Assembly (NCBI GenBank): GCA_014904845.1
Contig: MU119254.1
Span: 1 to 64,000 of the forward strand
Direction of reading: 5' to 3'
Origin: Acephala macrosclerotiorum
Lineage: Eukaryota > Ascomycota > Leotiomycetes > Helotiales > Mollisiaceae
Length of the DNA stretch: 64,000 bases
Shown here: in pieces, positions 57,843 to 64,000 of the stretch
Layout: every line of letters begins with the position of its first letter
Position numbering within the stretch: position 1 is the stretch's first letter
The notes under the pieces: model-generated
Database searches by the model: none
What the model was told of the DNA's origin: nothing
Seen by the model: the letters and a program-made list of their open reading frames with translations, nothing else
Position numbers and translations under genes: made by a program

Positions 57843-58900
57843 ATGTCAGATACCCAGAAGACGATCGTAGAGCTTGAGGAGAAGGGAGTGAAAGCACACG
57901 GCATTTTCAAGGAGGGCAAGCCAGAACTGCGGGGTACCAAACCCCTCATCGTGCTGATCCATGGTGGCGGAACAAATGCAACGTACTTCGACAACAACTT
58001 CCACTCGTGAGTCAGAGCCTCAACTTCCCACGCCTTTGATACTTACATGAGTCTCAGGATACCTACAGTCTACACTTCTCAAGGCTTTGATGTTCTGAAC
58101 ATCAATCGCGCAGCGTATGGAGGGAATCCAATTCCAGACACCAAAACACCAATCCTAGATTCGATCCCTCTATACTCCAATTTGATCAAGAAGGCGTACA
58201 AAGAGTACTCGAATGGGCAAAATGGAATCATTCTCATTGGGCACTCTCTGGGAGCAGCAATCTCATTATCACTTGCTGCTTTCCATGGTGATGAGTTACC
58301 CATTCTCGGTGTCAGCGCTCTTGGAATTATTCCTACGAAGGATCATCCTGCTGGTCTTATTCACATGCTGAAAGCAAATCCCGAGAATCCAAGATTCGTG
58401 GTTGAGGCCACTCCGGAGTCTACAGAAACATTCATGGGTCCGCCAGAAGTGATTGAGCAGGCGGTCATCACTCATCCCTCGATGCTGACGATTTTCGAAC
58501 CTGGTATGTGTTGGGACTATACTTCTTGGGTTAATGCTAATGATGGTAGGCCCGAAGTTGGAGCTACTTGAATGGTTTGACGAGACCTGGTATGACCGGT
58601 TTGTGAACGAGGTTGCACCAGGCGTTCGTGTAAGGATGCCCCTCACTCCTCGCGAAGGGAAGACTGACATTCTAGATCCCCTTACAATACCTTGCAGCTG
58701 AGTACGAGCTGGGTTGGAGAAGCATTGAAACAGGTCAGCCTATCTTTGACCACACTGCAAGCTTGTTCATCAATTCTCCCAAGGTGAATGCTAGGATTCT
58801 GCCAGGAGGTGGCCATGACTTCGAATTCAGCAAGAATGCATGGATATTGCAAGCAGCCAGAGACTCATTTGTCGATAGTTTGGTAAAAAGCGATGAATAA
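57843..58900 (+). CDS. Alpha/beta hydrolase (304 aa)
   Basis: Exons 57843-58006, 58058-58503, 58550-58629 and 58676-58900; introns are 51, 46 and 46 nt and phase closes. Alpha/beta hydrolase fold: oxyanion strand LIVLIHGGGTN, nucleophile elbow LIGHSLGAAIS (Ser about 118), and the catalytic His in LPGGGHDFEF near the C-terminus. No signal peptide and no membrane segment, so it is cytosolic. Its substrate may be an ester or lactone. The natural stop TAA is only about 30 bp before the open frame of the next gene, so the two are very tightly packed. It may act with the oxygenase and transporter beside it in one catabolic step set; this is inference from position only. Confidence 0.9.
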
Positions 58901-58931
58901 AACTTCAACAACGAAAGTTGACTTCTATTAG

Positions 58932-60108
58932 ATCACTTCGAAACCAACCAGCGTAGATCCTGCGGCATTTTCGAAAATCCCACTCCTCGACTTTGCTTTG
59001 TCAAGAGATCCAACTACCAAGCCTCGGTTCTTAGAAGACCTCAGGAGAGCAATTGTCAACGTCGGCTTCTTCTACGCCAGCAATACGACCGTCACTCCTT
59101 CTATTCAAGACAAATTGATCAAGAAAGGCATCGAACTTCTCGAGTTGCCATTAGAAGAGAAACTAAAGATCGAGATGGCGAACAGCAAGCATTTCCTTGG
59201 CTACGCGAGACTTGGAAATGAGATCACTGCTCTGAAGCCAGATTACAGAGAACAGTTTGATGTAAGTTCAAACCCCGCAAATTCAGGTTCAAGAGCTGAC
59301 ATTCTAACAGTTCGCCACCGAATGTCCGGCTCCAGGTCCCGATGAGCCAGTATGGAAGAACCTTCGAGGTCCAAACCAATGGCCCTCCGAAGCTGTCATC
59401 CCAGATTTTCGCGCAACTGTAGAACTCTACATGTCAGAAATCGACGCATTCTCCAAGCTCCTCAGTGGTCTCGTTGCCGACGCACTTGACCTCCCTGCTA
59501 ACGCCTTCGACCAATTCTTCGAGACTCCGGCACACAACAAACTCAAATTAGTTAAGTACCCCGCTCCCCCATCTGATGCTGAATCCCAAGGTGTGGGTTC
59601 GCATAAAGATGGTTCTTTCCTCACTTTTCTGCTTCAGGCAACAGAACACACTGGGCTCGAGATTCAGAACAAGAATGGAGACTGGATTCAGGCGAAACCT
59701 ATTCCAGGAACACTGGTGATCAACATCGGACGTTCGCTCCAAGCTTTGACAGGTGGTGTCTGTACAGCGACAACTCATCGCGTGAACTTATCGCCGGAGA
59801 ACTTCGTCTCCCCAGATGGAAAGCCACTTGGACCTCGATACTCGTTTCCCGTTTTCCAAGGCGTGAAGACGGACCTGGATAAGGACGCCATCAATCTCGT
59901 GATCCCACAACATATTAAGGATTTAGTCAAGGACGAAAAGGTTAGGAGCGAGGCCGAATCAACCTTCGACAAGATGTTTGGAGACAGTACACGGGAAGCC
60001 ATCTTCATTTCGAGAGTGACGAGTCATCAGGATGTGGGTGCGAGGTGGTATCCCGATGTGCTCGAGAAGGCGTTGAAGGTGCAGAGAGAGTTTGCTGCCG
60101 CCCGCTAA
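58932..60108 (+). CDS. 2-oxoglutarate/Fe(II) dioxygenase, isopenicillin N synthase-like; no start codon in frame
   Basis: Two exons: a frame open from 58932 to 59261, then 59311-60108 (49-nt intron, CTAACAG). The N-terminal DIOX_N part (IPLLDFALSRDP, NVGFFYASNTTV) leads to the core. The Fe(II) ligands are His-x-Asp in SHKDGSFLTF (about 59597-59613) and the His of THRVNLSPEN; the 2OG-binding Arg-x-Ser is in RYSFPVF. The family oxidises small organic acids or metabolites using O2 and 2-oxoglutarate. Oddity: no in-frame ATG exists before MANSKHF (position about 59173). Upstream in the same frame is an ATG at 58893, overlapping the hydrolase stop, and a TAG at 58929-58931. The true start may need an unseen short exon, or the N-terminus is damaged. 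The core is intact. Confidence 0.85.
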
Positions 60109-60146
60109 ATTTTAGAAGGAAATGAAAATGCACTGCGCTGATTCGA

Positions 60147-62331
60147 CTAGATCAACCCAAGCTCCTTGTATCTAGCCCCACAGCTTGGTGTCCTCCCAAG
60201 AAACTCCTCAAGTAACTCCATCCCACACCTACTCCCACCCTTCTCCAATACAACCTTTCTGTACCTCATCCCCACCTCCCTACTCATCGGATCTCGCTCA
60301 AACATCTCGGTAAACACATCTTGGGCATATGCTTTTCCTAGTGGGTAGGCATAATACCCGGAATCGTATCCCCTCACAATCGCTCCGAGTCTTGACGGCC
60401 CATATCCCCATTCCCACCCCTCTTCTTCTTCCAACCCGTCCATTAATGCTACCTCTTTCATCAACCGGTTCCAGAGCTTCGAGAGATTAAGAGATTCAGC
60501 TTCCGAGCAAGATGCAGGAGAATGGATAGCCATATCGAACGTGGCGATGTGAACCTGCCTCAGAGTAGCCAACGCTTCGCTCGTTCTCCTACCCCTCAGC
60601 AGATTCTCAATCTCATCATCCAATTTCTCTGCTGGCCTTTCTCTTCCCTCTTCTCCACTTGCTTCTTGCCAGGAAGCAAACATATCCGGAGATTCGTACG
60701 AATAGTGACGCCCGAGAGACTTGATAATAGAAGGTGTCCACCACCAATTCTCCAACATAATACTCGGAATCTCGACGAAATCCCTCGTGCAAACTGTCCC
60801 ATGAAAATAGGTGAATGTAGTTCGAGAGACGAGATTGTGGATCGCGTGTCCTATTTCGTGAAAGAGACTGCGGATGCTATCGTGGGAGAGGAGGGTTGGT
60901 TTCCTTGAGATTGGGGAGGGGAGGTTCATTACTAGTGCTGAGGAGGGGTGGTGGCGGGTACCGTCTGGTTTGGTGTAGCCCTGGGTTATGTTAGAGGTAT
61001 GAGGAGAGGGGAGGGTAAAGGGGGAGGAGTACTGGTTGAAGGAGGTAGTGTCCTGCGTGGTTGTATTTGTTTTCTCGTGGGAATAGATCGAGGTATAGAT
61101 ACCCCACGAAGTTACCACCAGTGTCATCGTCGTTCCAGACACCGTATACGGAGACGGAACCGTGCCATGTCATCACATGGTCGGGTCCAAAGTCAGAATA
61201 CCGATGCCGATGTGGAGTGATGCTATGGAACCGGAGACCGAAGAGTTGCGAGAATGTTGTGAGCATTCCTGCCAACATCGGTTCAAGGTTGAAGTATTCA
61301 GAAAAGAGTTTCTCGTCGAAAGAGTTTGTTTGAAGTTTGCTGATGTTAGAGTAGTAGCTGTAGTCCCAGCTGTAAAACTTGTTGCTTTCACTCTCGCCCT
61401 CAGCTTGAGCCTTGGGCCTCTTCAAAGCGTCGAGTTGTTCCCTCGCGATTGGAGTCAATTTCTCCCTGAAATCGCTCAGAAAGTCGTTGACAAAGTTCGT
61501 CGACTCGACCATCTTCGCCTCAAGCTGGAACTCTGCATGGTGTTCATATCCTAGCAGTCTGGCCGATTCATCTCGAAGAAGAACAATTTCCTTCAGTCTT
61601 GGAACATTGTCAAGACATCGATTGTCGTTGCCGACGTAGATCTTCTTCCTCGTGGCCGGATTGGTCACGTATTTCAACGCCGTTTCAAGGTGCGGTTTCT
61701 TGAATGGCAGCCATAACTTTCCTTGGTTCTCCCCATTTCCAAGCTCCAGACTCTTCAACGTGTGCTCGGGTAGACCTTCCAACTCCTCCAGGCTGAACCA
61801 GATGCCCGCGCTGGCATTGATGCTCTTTCTCGACGCGATGAGCTTTTCGTATAGCTCTTTCTTGATTTCAGCAAATCTCACTCGCTTCTCAGGATCAAGA
61901 CCCATCCCATTCCTAGCGAACTCTCGATGTTTATGCTCGAGGTAGAGTTGTGATTCTGCATCAAGCTTTTCACCCCTCTTGAAGACGGCATCGACGAGCT
62001 TGAACAGGTCTTCTCGCATCAAGGTCTGGGATTCAAACTCTGTGAATAGGATTTCGGAAACGTTGCTTGTTTCACGCAGGTCTGCTGAGGTTGACGTGGA
62101 GCCGTAAAACTTTAAGATCTTTCTTTGGCGAAGTACTTCATTCTCGTCGCGCGCAAGTGGAAGGAGGACATTGGCGAATGTTGCATTTCTGGGGTCGGTT
62201 GAACTGATGATCTCGTCTTGCAAGCTTCGAGTCCTGTCAATGATAGCCTGCGTATTTGATATGAGAGTTTCGGGGGTTGCGCCGAAATTTGGTGGGGTTT
62301 GTGGAGGCATCTTGAAAGTCGGTGAAGTCAT
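60147..62331 (-). CDS. M3 metallopeptidase, thimet oligopeptidase / saccharolysin-like (710 aa)
   Basis: Exons 62331-61033 and 60980-60147; the 52-nt intron has a CTAAC branch (CTCTAACATAACCCAG) and is phase 0. The zinc site is HEIGH at residues 474-478, in SLFHEIGHAIHNL, with the third ligand Glu about 503 in FVEIPSIMLENWWW. The N-terminal helical domain has family-typical motifs (LLPLARDENE, DLFKLVDAVFKRG, YVGNDNRCLDN). Length fits the family (about 680-710). Yeast saccharolysin (Prd1) is a cytosolic oligopeptidase that cleaves short peptides. The preferred start is the ATG of MTSPTFKMPPQTPP; the longer frame from 62457 lacks support. It ends GARYKELGLI. Nothing looks broken. Confidence 0.94.
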
Positions 62332-62759
62332 GGTTGATTCAAACAGTGAATGCAACTTAGAATATGTAATTGGGGAAGGTCTATAACTCTTCCTATACTT
62401 CTTAACAGAGATGTTATCTGTGAGCAGTGCTCTAATCTGCAATCTATTTTCATGCATTAGAAATCAACATTAAAACAAACATTGTGGATGAGACCGATGT
62501 GAAAGTCGCATGAGTGCTCAGGGGCGCACTACGCCTCCAACTAGCATTTCAATATCCTCCCTCTACGAAACCAATAGCGGAAAATCCTGAACCGGGTTTC
62601 AAACATGGGTTTTGAGCTACAGAACCTCATTGCGCGACTTGCGCAAAACTCAACTTGCATGCGCGGTTGGAAATCAATACCTGACGCTGCAGCAACCGCA
62701 TCACATCAAACTTGCTAGAGGCAGCACGGAAGCCATTTTTATTCAGCTTGACAGAAGGA
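62332..62759. other. Intergenic region
   Basis: Promoter side of the M3 peptidase gene; nothing specific recognised. Confidence 0.5.
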
Positions 62760-63601
62760 GAGTTTAATGAGGTATGTATGGCGAAGGAAGGGGAAGAGGT
62801 ACCAGGAGGGAAGAAATGATCATCATGAATTCGGCACCGCAAGGTGGCGTTGAATTGATTCGTAGATGCACGGCTTTCGAGGCTGATGAAATACAGATTA
62901 AAGATATATGAGCGTGCAAGTCTTGCTGCAAGTCGGAGCGGTTGTCTTCGTTAATGTGACTGTGACTAAAAATGATTTATGTTAGTATTATGGCCTCTCC
63001 AGACACGGCGGATGAGGTGGATTAAAACAATAATTTTCTAACCATAGACAGTAGTCGCCGGCACTGTAGAGCTGGCTTTCATAGTTGACGAAGTCTTCAA
63101 TGTTGTGGACGCCGTTGGGACCTGAGCCGATGGCGACGAGGTTCGTGCCGCAGTTTGCGGCTTGGGCGAGAAGGGTGTTCACGTTGTCTTGGTCGTAGAC
63201 GACTATTCTGGTTAGTATGATTTTTAACGTCTGGGATGATAGAGAGACTTATCATAGGCGGATCGGAGGAAGGTGTCTGGGCAAGAAGTCAGCGACGGAA
63301 GCCACACTGTGAACACGAAGAAGTACCTCCAAGAATAGACAATCCAATCCCAGTGTTATCACTAATCCCAAACCAATAAAATCCGGTCTCAACTTCACAC
63401 CAGAGGAACTGGTGAAATGGGACCTTGATCGTAGTCCCAGGAAAAGTACCTGCGGCTGGTAGAAACAATTCATAAACATTAAAAGTTGAATATAGTCATA
63501 CCGTGCGAATGAATCGGGCGCTGAGTACCACGGGATGATTAGATTGTTTGCGAGAGATCCAGTGTATTTCATTATATCAATTCCGCCAAATACAATTGCA
63601 C
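62760..63601 (-). pseudogene. Aspartic protease (A1 family) C-terminal relic
   Basis: After an acceptor-like TAATGCAG, the minus strand reads GAIVFGGIDIMKYTGSLANN (63601 on), typical of the start of the yapsin-type middle region. Later frames give FPGTTIKVPFHQFLWCEVE, WFGISDNTGIGLSILG, DTFLRSAY and VYDQDN...LAQAANCGTNLVAIG, the classical end of pepsin-like proteases (LGDTFLRSAYVVYD). Missing are the N-terminal lobe with the first catalytic Asp (not found in the 400 bp up to the window end) and the second DSGT segment, which would lie between the first two blocks. The first intron-like join is out of phase. It is a non-functional remnant; the gene edge beyond the window cannot be checked. Confidence 0.65.
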
Positions 63602-64000
63602 CTGCATTATATAGATATCAAAATGACTTTATAACGATTGAAGAAGAAGCACGTGACCTGACACAAAATTTCAGAGTCAATGAAGAAAGACTCATTCAAA
63701 AAGAAGGGGATTCATTAAATTTTGTATTGGATCGGTAGCTTCAATTTGATATGCAAAGCATTCGAGATCTGCCTGACACTGAGGTTTAACGAAGCCTCAT
63801 CGCAACATCGGGTGAAGGATATCAACCGCAGGTATGCCATGGACTGAAAGCCGAAAAACAGTAGTCATCTAAAAGAACGCGTCGCTAGATGCGTAATACT
63901 AGCGTATGGGTTCGTAGACTGTACCGCTTAACTGCACAAACGCGAAAGCGAAGGAAATAGATAAGGAGATGTTTTTGATTTCGCATCAGAGTCACGTGAC
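63602..64000. other. Window right edge
   Basis: No aspartic protease N-terminal lobe and no other recognisable coding sequence on either strand. CACGTGAC sequences occur at 63650 and at the end, of unknown meaning. Confidence 0.45.

Noticed and set aside
55785..60108. Secondary-metabolite gene cluster
   Set aside because: No polyketide synthase, peptide synthetase, terpene cyclase or pathway transcription factor is present; the isopenicillin N synthase-like label is only a fold-family name.
1..64000. CRISPR arrays, bacterial operons, intact transposons
   Set aside because: The genome is eukaryotic; no spacer-repeat array, transposase, integrase or reverse transcriptase reading frame was seen on either strand.

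Overview
The window looks like nuclear DNA of a filamentous ascomycete (Pezizomycotina). The signs are short 45-60 nt introns with GTAAGT-type donors and CTAAC/CTGAC branch sites, HET-domain genes, fungal-type families (NAT/NCS2 purine permease, ACS-family MFS, GH18 chitinase with CBM18 modules, DUF4743 Nudix), and AT-rich blocks that look like exhausted repeat-induced point mutation. A leotiomycete is my guess, not a demonstration.

Layout. Positions 1-3500 are an AT desert. It opens with an (ATT)n microsatellite and is interrupted at about 900-1990 by a GC-richer island with a ~206 bp tandem repeat and strong hairpins. From 3.5 to 11 kb there are an unknown C-terminally anchored protein, an intact HET protein (7122-9569) and a second AT block (10.6-11.0 kb). 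From 11 to 26 kb lie a small zinc protein, a DUF4743 Nudix hydrolase, a chitinase broken by one stop codon, an FMN-dependent 2-hydroxyacid dehydrogenase, a DUF4185-like protein, a possible F-box protein, and a second copy of the small zinc protein with its promoter. From 26 to 38 kb is an accessory region with three members of an unnamed membrane-anchored coiled-coil family (two intact, one decayed), a neprosin-domain relic, a HET relic and a GNAT relic. From 38.5 to 50 kb are a RING plus membrane protein, a UapA/UapC-like permease, a second HET relic, a cupin protein, a 79-residue gene and a conserved fungal unknown. From 51 to 64 kb are a PLP-fold sulfhydrylase-like protein lacking the catalytic lysine, with a truncated relic of it 2.3 kb away; a co-directional MFS, alpha/beta hydrolase and 2OG-oxygenase trio; an M3 metallopeptidase; and an aspartic protease relic.

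How it fits together. There is no secondary-metabolite backbone and no identifiable transposon ORF. The region mixes metabolic genes with decaying accessory genes. Several of the disabling changes are stops in place of expected Trp or Gln codons, consistent with C-to-T or G-to-A transitions. The most interesting material is duplicated: the paired zinc proteins with a shared promoter, the coiled-coil membrane family, and the lysine-less PLP protein. Gene models were spliced by eye, requiring GT/GC-AG boundaries, branch sites and phase closure; unclosed joins are flagged.
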